Source of the DNA: Dermacentor variabilis
Lineage: Eukaryota > Arthropoda > Arachnida > Ixodida > Ixodidae
Direction: 5' to 3'
Length of the DNA: 64,000 bases
NCBI RefSeq assembly: GCF_050947875.1
Contig: NC_134570.1
Span: 241,544,584-241,608,583, forward strand
Shown here: positions 52,935 through 63,820 of the stretch, in pieces
Numbering within the stretch: position 1 is the stretch's first letter
Layout of the letters: each line of letters opens with the position of its first letter
Notes under the pieces: generated by a model
Database searches by the model: none
The model's input: the letters and a program-made list of their open reading frames with translations, nothing else
What the model was told of the DNA's origin: nothing
Translations under genes and position numbers: made by a program

Positions 52935-55259
52935 CTAACATGGAAATCGATTGGTTTCAATTAGGTAATTTTGGATCGCCAAGCAAACATTTCTGTGGCT
53001 GAACCCAACAATGGAGGCTCCAAAAGATAGGATCACAGGCACTGATAAAGTTAGACCAATAGAGCGAAGCGGGATTTCGAGTATTCGTTTTCTTATAATA
53101 GAAAAACGTCTGCAAGACAACAAGAAATGGTCGATTGTCTCCGCTTCGCCACAGAATGAGCATAATGGTGAGGGGACCAGACCAGACCTGTGGAGGTAGA
53201 AGTTCAATGCAGGTATACGGCAGCGCAGCTTTGTGATGGACACTTCAATTTTCCGTGTTCGGCAAAAATCTCTGTTCCAAGGGTGCAGTAGATGGCCGTA
53301 ATCCACAGAGTTAGTAATTGCGGAGCCTGATACTGACTGTATAATGATACTCCTGCGAAATCTAGCTGCAGTAACATAAGCAGTCAAAGGGCAGCAAGGA
53401 AGAATCGGGCCACTTATTGATGCCTTGGCTAGAGAGTCTGCAATTTCATTAATGATTAGTCCTTTATGGCCAGGCACCCAAATCAAACGCACGCTTCTCA
53501 AGTAACCAGGTACCAATGATTGAAATGTCCTCATTACGCGAGAATCACTAGAAGCAGTAAGGGATGAGCACAATGATAAAGAATCAGTGACTATCACGGC
53601 TGACGTAATTGATGGTCCTAATTTGCGTAATGCCAGCACCACGGCCATGAATTCGGCTAAAAAAATCGGTATGAAATCTGGCAGCCGAAGAGAAAATGTC
53701 CAATCGAGAATCGGGGAAAATATTCCTACACTTGACTTTTCTTCACATTGTGAAGCATCTGTAGCAATTACAACGTTTGTTTGAAGGTTTTTCAGGTGAT
53801 CTTGTAATATACCGTCTAGAATACGGTGTGGAAGTAATTTTGCATTATTAGGAAAGATGTCATCAAATTGAATATCCGTGGCAACAGCTCTGTCGGTAAT
53901 AGGAAGAACATCGCATATGCGCACGCCCAAACAGTCAAGTAATTTTTGCACGAATATAATTTGCGGATTATGTAGTCGCGGCCAGATGACACCGAAAAAC
54001 AACGCAGGTTGTGAAATAAAGCTTATTTGGGGATGACGCAGTGGTGATTCGTAAATCCTTAAGAACGTCTGCACCGTCAAAAGCCGGAACCTGCACGAAA
54101 GTGGCGGCACACGGGATTCTAGATAAAGAATAGAATTTGCCACAAATTTAGGAAGAGCTAAACACAGACGTAATGCTTCTCTTTCTAAGAGGACTAGAGG
54201 ACGGGACATGTAGGCTGGAGCTCCAGAGAAGAGCACGCAACCAAATTCTAATACAGGGCGAACGTACATACGATATATCATTAGGAGTGTATCTCTTCTC
54301 AATCCCATGCGACGACTGCTCAGCCTACGCAATATGCCAATTGCACGGGTACCTTTCCCAGTCAAATGATCTATGTGAGAGCGCCAGTTGGGAGAGGCGT
54401 TATAAATAATTCCGAGGTATTTAACAGATTCCACCTGTGGTATGTCTTGAAGGTGGTAAGACAATGAAATGTGCACTATGTCACGTATCGGAAAAACGAG
54501 AACAGCACATTTGCTGGCATTGAGTGTGAAGTGACTAGCATCTAACCACCTCTCCAGATCATAAAGGTAAGTTTGCAGTCGTTGGTATAGCGTGTGGATG
54601 TCGTTTGCAGATGCAAAAAACGCAATATCGTCTGCATAAACATAAGTAGTTATTTCTTGATGACAAGGTAGTGTGCTCATGAGAATATTAAAAAGTACCG
54701 GCGAAAGAACTGAGCCTTGTCGTACGCCTCCCGTTTGTTTGCGTTTAGAAGAAGAAACGCCGCTTCCGTAGCAATAGAATTCTCTTTCACCTAAGAATGA
54801 CTGAATCCACGCTACTATATACCCAGGAACACCACAGGAAGTTAACCGATTGATCAATGAAGTGTGCTCCACAGTGTCGTATGCTTTAGCGATATCGAGC
54901 GTCACTAAGGCAGCGTATTGCTTATGACGTCGAGCGAGTTGTATTCGGCTTTCTAAGTCGACGTGGGCATGCCAGATAGAGCAGCCGGCCCTGAAACCAA
55001 TCTGACAGGGACTAAGAATGGAATTATCATTAATAAATTTCATGATGCGACGGTGAAGAAGCCTCTCAATGAATTTTACTACGTTTGATGTAAGCGCAGT
55101 GGGCCTAATGTTCTCCAATACATACCTTCCTTCTTGTTTCTTAAGCGTTAATATTACCTTGGCAAGCTTCCATTGCAGCGGAATCCAAGCATATTTAATT
55201 GAATAATTCACCAGGTCTAAAAGAACGTTAGGCGATTCCTGTAACAATATCTTTAACAT
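52935..55259 (-). CDS. I-clade LINE RT + RNase H, 774-codon open frame
   Basis: A long uninterrupted frame. RT: LAKVILTLKKQEGRY, IRPTALTSNVVKFIERLL, QIGFRAGCSIWHAH, VTLDIAKAYDTVEHT, GGVRQGSVLSPVLF and the catalytic TYVYADDIAFF near residue 210, then SVKYLGIIYN. RNase H: VVIATDASQCEEKSSVGI, LAEFMAVVLALRK, AVIVTDSLSLCS, VPGHKGLIINEIADSLAK, so the Asp, Glu, Asp and Asp of the active site are all present. A C-terminal finger follows, CSFCGEAETIDHFLLSC. The frame is much longer than any other here, which marks a young insertion. The real start is upstream in the endonuclease, now out of frame. Confidence 0.9.
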   Translation of the reverse strand: MLKILLQESPNVLLDLVNYSIKYAWIPLQWKLAKVILTLKKQEGRYVLENIRPTALTSNVVKFIERLLHRRIMKFINDNSILSPCQIGFRAGCSIWHAHVDLESRIQLARRHKQYAALVTLDIAKAYDTVEHTSLINRLTSCGVPGYIVAWIQSFLGEREFYCYGSGVSSSKRKQTGGVRQGSVLSPVLFNILMSTLPCHQEITTYVYADDIAFFASANDIHTLYQRLQTYLYDLERWLDASHFTLNASKCAVLVFPIRDIVHISLSYHLQDIPQVESVKYLGIIYNASPNWRSHIDHLTGKGTRAIGILRRLSSRRMGLRRDTLLMIYRMYVRPVLEFGCVLFSGAPAYMSRPLVLLEREALRLCLALPKFVANSILYLESRVPPLSCRFRLLTVQTFLRIYESPLRHPQISFISQPALFFGVIWPRLHNPQIIFVQKLLDCLGVRICDVLPITDRAVATDIQFDDIFPNNAKLLPHRILDGILQDHLKNLQTNVVIATDASQCEEKSSVGIFSPILDWTFSLRLPDFIPIFLAEFMAVVLALRKLGPSITSAVIVTDSLSLCSSLTASSDSRVMRTFQSLVPGYLRSVRLIWVPGHKGLIINEIADSLAKASISGPILPCCPLTAYVTAARFRRSIIIQSVSGSAITNSVDYGHLLHPWNRDFCRTRKIEVSITKLRCRIPALNFYLHRSGLVPSPLCSFCGEAETIDHFLLSCRRFSIIRKRILEIPLRSIGLTLSVPVILSFGASIVGFSHRNVCLAIQNYLIETNRFPC

Positions 55260-56656
55260 TGCATTTGTGACGCCATCAGGGCCAGGGGCTGAATTCGGTA
55301 AGTCTCACTTAGTTCAGCTAAGGAAATTGGAGTAAAGCCATCCCAAGGATCTAATGTAGAATGAATAGCCGGAAGTCTGGCCGTAAATCGATTTTCTAAG
55401 CCTTTGGCAATCTCTTCTAGGGAGGCGCTCAGTTCCTGCGGGGTCAAAACAATTGAATCTAATGTTAAGGCTGTTGGTAGCACCTTCCTAGCACGAAGGA
55501 ATGCAAATAAAGCACGCTTATTTTTTTGAATTGGATAGATAATTGTAATGTCTAATATCGTATTCCTCTTTGGCTCGATTAACAGTACGCTTAAATACAC
55601 CAGCATGAAACTGATAATTTTTCCAATTTGTCGGGCACTGATTATGCAGAAGAATTTTCCAGGGGCCTTTCTTTCTCTATAGTCCCGCGTACACTCATTA
55701 TTCCACCAACGACAAGCGGTGCCTTTAGCCGAAGGGATGACAAATTCAACTTGCTTCCGGGAATCCTCTAGAATTGAGCAAATGGTTGAAGCGATTTCCT
55801 TATCATTGGCATTGGCAAGTTTCGAAACGGCAGAACGCAAGAAAGTCTTAAATTTCGTATGGTCCATAAATGTGCATGCCTGGTATTTTAAAGATGTTAT
55901 TTCACAATTGATTTCAAATGACACAGGAAGATGATCGCTGTTGGTTGCTGAGTCAACCGCTACCCACGACAAAGCCTTGATGCCAGCGCTACAAAATGTC
56001 AAATCTATCACTGAACGGAAGGGTCCTCTAACAAACGTTACTTGTCCTGTGTTCTGACATGAAATGTGACTATCAATAGTCCACTCCCAAAGTCACTTAC
56101 CACACAAATCTGTTTTTTGCCCCCACGACACGTGATGCGAGTTAAAATCCCCTACAAACAAAATTTCTTTTCTACAGGCAGCCACAGCCCTATCAAGTTG
56201 ACGTGTACTTTGCACACCGCTGGGGAAATAAGCATTTATAATTGAAAATGGATGGCATCCTGGGAGACATAAATCTATGGCCAAAATTTCATAGTCGCAG
56301 TCCATGATTTGAAAAGAAATTTTTGCCTTGTGAAAAATTTTACTGGAAACAAGTATCATTAATCCTCCACCTCGCGAGTCTCTATCTAATCGGAAGGACC
56401 GAAAACCTTTTAAATGAAAATTTTTCTCTGGTGAAAGCCACGTTTCTTGAAGAAGTAAGATATCTGGATTGAATTGAATAGATAGGCAAGATAAATCTGT
56501 TGAAGCTGAAAATATAGAACGACAGTTCCACTGCAGCACTTTCAGCTGTCCAATGGTGTTGAACGCACCATTATTTCCTTTTGAACGCGTTGTTTCCTTT
56601 TCTGTTCTCCGTCTATCTTTTCTTTTCCCTCCCTTCCGTGATGAAGAGTTCCTCAC
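55253..56656 (-). pseudogene. I-clade LINE endonuclease half of ORF2
   Basis: From the 5' side: LKVLQWNCRSI near 56,540, DILLLQETWLSPEKN near 56,470, GGGLMILVSSKIFH, FVGDFNSHHVSWG near 56,145, then past a TGA near 56,093 IDLTFCSAGIKAL and NSDHLPVSFEI near 55,940. These are the Asn, Glu, Asp-x-Asn and Ser-Asp-His blocks of an AP-type endonuclease, all kept. The linker ends in a frameshift before the RT. There is no ORF1, so the element is 5'-truncated. Confidence 0.85.
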
Positions 56657-56760
56657 ACTTTGTTTGCCCCCGCCTTGTGTAATGCCTCTGGGCCTTTAAG
56701 GCTTCAATAAATGAAACGAAAAATATAACCGGGAGTCAGCCTAGTTGGAACAGATTCATT

Positions 56761-57006
56761 TTTTTTAAACTTCTTGTGCGCAAACAAACAGGGACAAAGA
56801 AGAAGAGCAACACAAGGACAAGCGCTTTCTGACAACTGGCTTTATTTTCGAAGAACTTCCTGCTTAAGTACCCGCAGATCTGCGCGGTCTGGTCCGGTAT
56901 TTAAGCAGAAAGTTCTTCGAAAATAAAACCAGTTGTTAGAAAGCGTTCGTCCTTGTGTTGATCCTCTTCTTTGTCCCTGTTTGTTTGCGCACAAAAAGTT
57001 TTTTTA
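56761..57006. repeat. 246-bp hairpin, Penelope-end-like
   Basis: The arms are about 105 bases: CTTCTTGTGCGCAAACAAAC, AGGGACAAAGAAGAAGAG, ACACAAGGACAAGCGCTTTC and GACAACTGGCTTTATTTTCG on the left, mirrored on the right, around a loop of about 30. The GACAAGCGCT to TTTATT order matches other Penelope-like termini in the window. Confidence 0.85.
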
Positions 57007-57914
57007 ATTGAATGCAAAATATGTCGGAATGCAGGAATAAAAAACGCATGCTATTGATTTCGCACACGTTTATTGCATCCGACATGGAGGAAGGAAAACC
57101 AGGAGAGGCCCTAACCAGCACTAACGTATTGAGGAGAGAGTGGCGGAAGTCACGTGCTGTTTTTCGCAAAGGAGCACTAGGACGGGTCCCCCAAAATGTC
57201 AACATTGCCATAGCAACCGCGCTCCCGAAGCTTTCGCTGCTGCTCTCGGTCTCTGAAAAGTGAGATAAGATTTTTCCGCCGGTGTATTTTTCGCAGAACA
57301 TTTTGTTCGCGAAAAAAAAAACTGACTTTGGAGTGTGGTGTGTAAGCTTGAAAGTTGTGTTTGGGTCTGTGAGGGTGAGTGTCAGCTCGCTACATATACA
57401 CTCAAGCAATCACGGCGCGGGTCTTCGTCGTCTTCTTCAACGTGCCATTGAAAAAACAGGAGCGCGTCTGCTTCCCTTAAACTGCTACGCAAGTTTCGTA
57501 GGCTTTGTTTTTTACGCGCGTCGGCAGCAGACACTTACGGCGGTTCGCAACAATGCAAGTTCAAACTTCGCGCCCATCTGCTCCGGCGAGCTGCAGAACC
57601 GCTGATTGGAGGCGCAAAAGAAGATAGCACACCAACATGGCTGTTTTTCCGGCTTCAAAAACGTGACGTCAGGGCAACTCCTGTTTTGTTTCTTTCCTCC
57701 ATGGCATCCGAGGTCTTGCAATAACAAATGCACCTCCCAGGGTGGACAACTTCTCTCATGTAGAAAAGAGAGCACAGAAAGAAAACAAACTGGCCTGCCG
57801 CATGCAGCGCATTTAAGAGCAATAAGTGCGACAACGTACTCAGGTGATTGTGCACTGCTTTTGTTTATGGCGAAATGCTGGTTTTGCAAACACGCTGAAA
57901 CCACCGTGTGTGGA
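57007..57914. other. No gene recognised (transposon interior)
   Basis: Frames on both strands (57,012-57,263 plus; 57,512-57,904 minus) show no domain. It could be the 3' UTR of the minus-strand transposase. Confidence 0.35.
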
Positions 57915-59835
57915 TTACGAACAATTCAAGCAGTTGGATTGTGCCTGGAGATAATGATTTCCTTCCGTTTTGGGCATGAATCCAGACCAACTTGAAGAGC
58001 ATGCTTTGAGGAGGGCTTGAAGTGGTGGTACTTGCGAGTATTCTTGGCAGAAATCACATGCTTGTACCTTCCGGCGAGGAGCAGCTCTGTTGTAACGATA
58101 GAGTTTTTTGGTACCCATATTGCCTTGATGCTGAAAATATTATTTTGTGTCCACGTGAAGAGCTGGCGTGGTTTCAAGATGTGATCTTCATACGGTCCTT
58201 GTAGGCTTGCTTTCGCTGCTAAACGTTTCACTGTTCCTCCTGCGCCGTCACAAGCACTCTTCCCGTGTGACGTTGCGAAAAAGTTCCACTCGGCTGAAAT
58301 TTCAAAATCTGCTTTGTGGTGGCAAAGCTTGATGAATTTCTTTCTGCTATTGCATCGAGAAGCAGCCTCATCGGAAAAATACTGAATGTGTGTGATTGTA
58401 AGAAAATCGTGTCTATCTTTAGTATTGCTTCTTGCAACGCAAAGACGGCAATGGTGTCGTACGTGATCGAGACAGTCAGAAATCACAACAAAGGACATGA
58501 CGGAAACTGGATCACAACTGCATTCAGTGGCTCGATAATAAATAACTACTGGATGCAATGATGCCTGCATATTGACCCAGTGAAACTGCTGTGGCGCATC
58601 CTGTACTACAAAATGATAATTTTTGGCAAAGTTCATTAACACAACTGCTTCACTGTTGCTTAGGTTTGCTTTCACCTCTCTGAAATAGTGTGCTTGTTAC
58701 TTGTTAACAAAATGGCGACCTTTGAGTTTCTTCGGCGTCCACCTTTCAAAGAACTCGTCGAGTGAAGGCAGGAGTGGCCCGAGACGGCAGCACGTGCCGC
58801 CCGCTGCCCGACCGCTTTCGTTCTCTTCGGCGTCGAGCTGCTCCTCGACAGCTGCTCGCAGTAGTCGGAGATGTCCGGTTGGCACGGCGCGGTTCCCAGT
58901 AGCTCCTCTGGTCTCTCTCAATCCAGAAGCGTGGATCGCAAGCTTAAAATTTTGATGCTGCATACAGACGCATACGGTGTGTGTGTGCGACATCCTCCTG
59001 CTAGCGCGCAATGTGCAGGTCGAAGGCTGACAAACGTATAAAAACCACAAGTCAATGTTCAAGTTTCTTTCCAATTCTTGAACATTTCTTTTAAATTCAT
59101 CGACAGCAAACACTTTTGACAATCATGCAACGCATCCTTTTTTTCCCGGAAGGCAGTGGGACTCTGAGTCATCCTCATAAAATTGTTGGATCGAACAAGT
59201 AAATTCTTTGCTTAGAGGCAGACCTTTCGTCGGTGTCGACACGCTCAGGACTCCGAAATCGGACTTGAGTTTCAATTCTTCACGTACCTGTCGCTCAGCC
59301 GCGCCAAAGAAGCTCATAATTTTATTTCGCGACCAGGACTGCGGAGCCTGTGTTAGAATCTGGATTTTATTTTGGTGGGGGCCATCTTGCATGAATTTGT
59401 TTTGTAGTTCATTCATTAATGACACGTAGTCATCGAGAAGGCTGTGTTGTTCCGTTTCCTTCACTGCTGTGGATGTCTTGCTCAGGCCAAGATAGGTGCG
59501 CATTGTTTCCTTCAAGTTTATCTGTAGTGTTTCTTTTTTTTTTTTTTTGCTTTGTTCTGCACCTAAAATTCTCTGCGCCTCCGTGCCCGCTTTCTTCTAA
59601 GAGGGCTCGCACCTACGGCTACGAGAGCCTCGTTGACGGCATCTGGAATTTTCGCCTGTAGGTCATCCGCTGAAGACTCTGCTGCCTGATCTTGCATATC
59701 AAGCCCCAGCGATTGTTGCTCTGGGGTTTCCCTTGGTCTCGAGTGGTAACAACGATGGAGACAGCGCTGACAGAGCCTCTCTCCTGGAATTATTCCCAAG
59801 GACGGTTGCATGTTTACAAAAGACATTGTGATCAC
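57915..59835 (-). pseudogene. Transposase-like gene of the large transposon (DDD-type, possibly Sola group), broken
   Basis: Minus strand, in order: a Cys-rich block IPGERLCQRCLHRC near 59,790; YVSLMNELQNKF, KIQILTQAPQSWSRNKIMSF, and FYEDDSESHCLPGKKGCV (59,515-59,125); LRPAHCALAGG, then after a frameshift in a CACACA run HTVCVCMQHQNFKL near 58,980; PSLDEFFERW; after a TAA at 58,697, LMNFAKNYHFVVQDAPQQFH, HPVVIYY, YFSDEAASRCNSRKKFI near 58,370 and FFATSHGKSACDGAGGTVKR near 58,220. Relatives common in cnidarian and arthropod genomes read DFAENY, YFSDG and SHGK..CDG. The first acidic residue is Asn here. Assignment to Sola is from memory. Several stops and frameshifts make it inactive. Confidence 0.65.
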
Positions 59836-61871
59836 TGAAATTAAGCCCCCGAAAATTCATTGTATGCTCCAGAAATGGATTTGAGCACCATTTCGATGCT
59901 ATAATCGACGTGTACTTCTTTAAGTACACCATGAAATGATGACCACAAACTGTGTCGATGCCTTGCTTCTACTTTGCTTGAAGAGTAAGTAAGCGGCGCT
60001 GAGGCTCGGTGAGGTCCTGAGCATTGACTAAGCACTTCTGCTTAGTCTAAGTTATTTTATGGCATCCATTAGGTCTGAGGGAACACGGTGGAAGCGAAAC
60101 ACCTGTGAAAAGGAACAGTGACGTGTATAATTTTTATGATATATTTATCTACTCACTCTTGTTATTCAGCGAATACGAGAGAAAGTTATAATTGCCTTTG
60201 ACTTCAGTAGCACGCGAAGTCTTGTGACAGGACCTAAGGAGTCATCTTTGTTCATTCTGCTGAAAACTTGCTAAAAGGCATCGCTACATGCAGAAACAAC
60301 GACTTGATTGTGGGGCGTGTGGTAGGGGCACTGCTGAATAATTTTGACCAACTGCACGAGTGCTCTATGCGTATTAATTGCCTTCATTGAAATGCGGCCT
60401 CTACAACAGCGGGTCGTAACCAAGACCTTCATTGAGCTCAACTGGGCAATGTCATAAACACTAGGCTGCGTCCCTCCGCTACGGATACAAGTGCAATATA
60501 ACTACTCAGTTCAAGTCATTCACATATACATTGAATGCTATAATGTTTAACACCTTGTTTCAGAAAGGTACTCTTAGACGAGTGCACGTCTTCATTCGCA
60601 GGCATTCGGTCAGTCGCCACTCGAGATAGCAGTTTAAACGATAGCGAGTACACCGTTACGGTGATGCTACTAATTACAGATTCTAGCAATACATCTAATT
60701 GGGCTAGTTGTGCATCCGTTCATACTAAGAGGTGGGCCACGCAAAAAGACGGTATGCAAATGCGTGTAGTGTACTCCTTCTACTCTGCGTTTTCCGTTCA
60801 TGCAATGCACTGCTTCTCGTAATATGAACTAATCACGAATGGCTGCGTGAGTACTTACATGTGCAACTACAGGTAATTATGTGTATAGACTAGTGTACAG
60901 AATGAAACAAAAGTTCCATCTGTTTTCGTAACAAAATAGGCGCGTGTGGATGCAGAACTTTCTGAAAAAATAAACTATACAATAAATGCCATAGTGGCCA
61001 TAGTGCAGAAAATTTAGATGAAGATGCCAATAAGCCTGGTTCCTAAAAGAAACCATGATTATTTGAAGATTAACTTTTGACTATATGTTTTCAGGCTTCC
61101 ACTTTTTCTCATTGGTCCACTACTATGCCAGTCATAGTTACTATTATTTAGCGTAACTAGGTGATCAATACACAACATACTTCACTAATTACAGTTGAAT
61201 GACTTCATTTCATGTCACTCCATTAACATGATGCTTTCATTTATTTAAAATGTCATTAGTGGACTCATGAAAACAAGAACAAGCTATCCATATAAAGTAC
61301 GTATTCAGTGTCTCGTCGCTTTAGGCCTTTAGGTCATTCTGGGTTTTATATGCTGGTTTCACAATGTAATACATACACGAATGCTAAAAAAAATGAAACC
61401 TCGACGCTCGACATAGACCACTTCAAACAATTAGCAATTGTTTAGGTGCTATTAAACGAAAGTCATCGCAACGCTATGAAGTCCCCTCGAAAACCAGAGA
61501 TTAAGCATAAATTCATGTGCTCAATAGTGTAGGTTTCAACGAAAGAAAAAACATGCCTTCATGGGCGCCCTCGTGGCATGGCAGAGCAGGCAGGCGACGG
61601 GCACGAACCCTCCGAATGGCACAACTGCTCGCCGACCGCCTTTCCTTTGTGTGCAAACCACACATGTTTACGAAACTTCACAGACTTGCTTTGGAATGAT
61701 CCAAGCACGTCTGCTAGGACGTCTGCCTGCTAGGGCATCCTTGACTTTCGTCTGCTACTTGTTTTTCGCAGAGGAAACATGGTCGCCTAAACACGATTGT
61801 ATTGGCTGATATTTGCTACATATTAGCCGTAATAAAGCAACAGATTCTTTTCTTAATCACCAAGTTTCCCC
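59836..61871. other. No gene recognised (transposon interior)
   Basis: Two kilobases of AT-rich sequence without supported frames, between the transposase 5' side and the right arm. Upstream exons of the transposase could be hidden here. Confidence 0.35.
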
Positions 61872-62027
61872 CATTTCGAAATCTTAGTGTATATGACCGC
61901 ACTCTGTACCCACCGGTGTAACTTTCCGATGCCGCGCGACGACGGTATGAAGACCGTCGGTGTACGGCGACGTCCGGTTAAATGCGCTCTATTGGGGCTC
62001 GCGTTTCTTATTGGCTTGGCTAATAAT

Positions 62028-62099
62028 ATACCGCCCGTGTTGTGTTTGTGTGTTCTCTTCTGGTGTCCCCTTCTTTATTTGCGGCCAATATGACATGTA
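62028..62099 (-). mobile_element. 72-bp Penelope-end-like insertion with 10-bp target duplication
   Basis: Flanked by GGCTAATAAT at 62,018-62,027 and 62,100-62,109. The insert reads CCGCCCGTGTTGTGT then TTCTTTATTT, the inverse of the ACACGGGCGCT and AATAAAGAAG strings found in the hairpins. The left arm has one copy of the target and no insert. Confidence 0.85.
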
Positions 62100-62284
62100 G
62101 GCTAATAATTTCTAGTACAGCACTCAACTAAAATCTTGAGGAGCTGATTATCTTGTCTAGGTGTTCCTCCATCGACTCAGGAAATTTTGCGTCCGGGGAA
62201 GTTCTATTTGCCGCTAGGACGCTTTCCTACGAAGGACAAACACGTGCAAGCAAGAGACCGGTATAACACAAACTCAAAAATTTT

Positions 62285-63183
62285 AGAGCGCAGCTCTTTG
62301 GCGTCCGTTCCTGGGTTTCGCGTCGTCGTCGTCGTCGGCGTCGTCGTCGGCGTCGTCGTCGGCCTCGTAACCAGCTCCGCCCCCCTTTCATCCCCCCAGC
62401 GCTAGCAGCGACCGACTGATACCGCTGGATGCCGCTGACGCCGCTAGAGAGTCAAGATAACGTGACTGCATAGAACACCGTCGCCGCCATGCAGAAAGAG
62501 GAGGAAAGGGTCCCCCCCCCCTGTTCTTGTGTGGCGGATAGCTGGGGTTGACTCACTATCGCCGTCAGCGGCATCAGTCAGTCGCTGCTATCTCTTCCCT
62601 CCTCCCTTTATCGTGTTGTCCGCTTGCTGCGCGCGCTTCTGCCCCCATCGTTTGCCGCTGGGTGTACACGCCGCCCCCCTCCGCTTCCGCTTACTGCTGG
62701 TTGCTCTCGACGGCGGCGATGAGCCTCCGCTTCGGCGGCGCGAACTGCAGGGTCTTCTCGGCGGCGGCGATGAGCTTCTGCTTCAGCCTCGCTTACTGCT
62801 GGTTGCTCTCGACGGCGGCGATGAGCCTCCGCTTCGGCGGCGCGAACGGCAGGGTCTTCTCGGCGGCGGCGCTTAGCCTCTGCTTCCCCCACGGCTGTGA
62901 CAACCTCGCGAGGCACTTGTATAGATCTCGTCTTTGAGAATCAAGCATTGGTGTACCAAGTCGAACATATATCAGTCTATTTCTCCGACCACAAAGCTTC
63001 CTTCATGACTGTCAAGAACTGTTAGTGGAGTCTTTGTTAAAGGAATACGTGTGAAAAATAAAAAAAATTATGTGATAGCGCATACATGTGTTGCTCGATT
63101 TCTTTGCCTCAATCTATCCAAAAGGTGAAACAGCTTATTTGCTGCGCTCAAATTTCGCATTAGGAAGTAACGTAATCGTCGGT
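62285..63183. mobile_element. 0.9-kb insertion with (GTC)n tract and 34-residue repeat
   Basis: Absent from the left arm, where the sequence runs through an A/T tract (GCAAGAAAAAAAAATTTT). It starts with a (GTC)n-rich stretch at 62,322-62,372 and holds a 102-bp tandem repeat from 62,689 and 62,791. Its ends are in an A/T run, so a target duplication cannot be separated from the tract. Confidence 0.65.
62608..62916 (-). CDS. Arg/Glu/Ala-rich 34-residue repeat protein fragment
   Basis: Minus-strand frame of about 102 codons. The repeat AAEAEAHRRRREQPAVS alternates with AEAEAHRRRREDPAVRA; one full 34-residue period equals the 102-bp DNA repeat. It is highly charged, alpha-helical and probably coiled coil or nucleic-acid binding. 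Similar repeated proteins exist among tick sequences from memory, but I cannot name a family or function. The first codon is not a convincing start, so this is likely an internal or pseudogene fragment. Confidence 0.45.
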   Translation of the reverse strand: MPREVVTAVGEAEAKRRRREDPAVRAAEAEAHRRRREQPAVSEAEAEAHRRRREDPAVRAAEAEAHRRRREQPAVSGSGGGRRVHPAANDGGRSARSKRTTR

Positions 63184-63820
63184 AATTTTTTTTTCTTGCT
63201 TAAAACAAAAAGTAATTTGATAAATATTTCTCAGTTTGTATACAATTAATGGTTGTAATAAATACAATATTTAGCGTATTTTTAACTCGATCACCTCAAT
63301 GCGAAATTTACGACTAAACATAGGCTAAAACGAACTTCCTTGCAACTTTGTCGCCAGCTGCACAGGCTATTTCACGTTATATTCGTACCAAATTATTTTT
63401 CAATTACAGTACAACTTGCTGGCAATTATTTACTATGAAATATAACCTTTCCGTAAAAGTTATCTGTCTGCAAAGACATTCCCAATATGCACCAAATGTT
63501 GCCTATTTAGTGCCGTATAAGAAACTCACGGAAACGTAAAGATCGATAAAACCTTTTTCAATTGAAAACCATATCGTCATTCTCAAGGGAAAATCGTGCG
63601 CTCGCCTAAATTAAGAAGAAAAAAATTTTTGACAATGCGTTTTACGACTTATACATTCGAGCTTTCTAAAAAACTTGACACGTTCTGAGCGGTGCTGAAA
63701 ATTTTTTTTCGCAAAAATGTGTTACAGAAAGACTTCTTCATTTATATAGTCCTAATATTTTTTTTCAAGGAAATCGCTGATGGTCGAGCGCCAAGGTTGC
63801 GACAGTTGTCGAATGACCCC

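Larger units (their letters stand above)
52650..56656 (-). mobile_element. I-clade LINE, 5'-truncated, with a (CAA)n tail
   Basis: The minus-strand 3' end ends GGCCACTCAGG then (ACA)n at 52,665-52,650, preceded by a TTA-rich segment at 52,850-52,890. ORF2 spans 56,656-52,935 with one stop (near 56,093) and one frameshift (near 55,260). ORF1 is absent. It sits in an older LINE inside the large transposon. Confidence 0.85.

Noticed and set aside
57012..57904. Candidate small genes downstream of the transposase in the large element
   Set aside because: Overlapping frames on both strands without motifs; no splice or family evidence.
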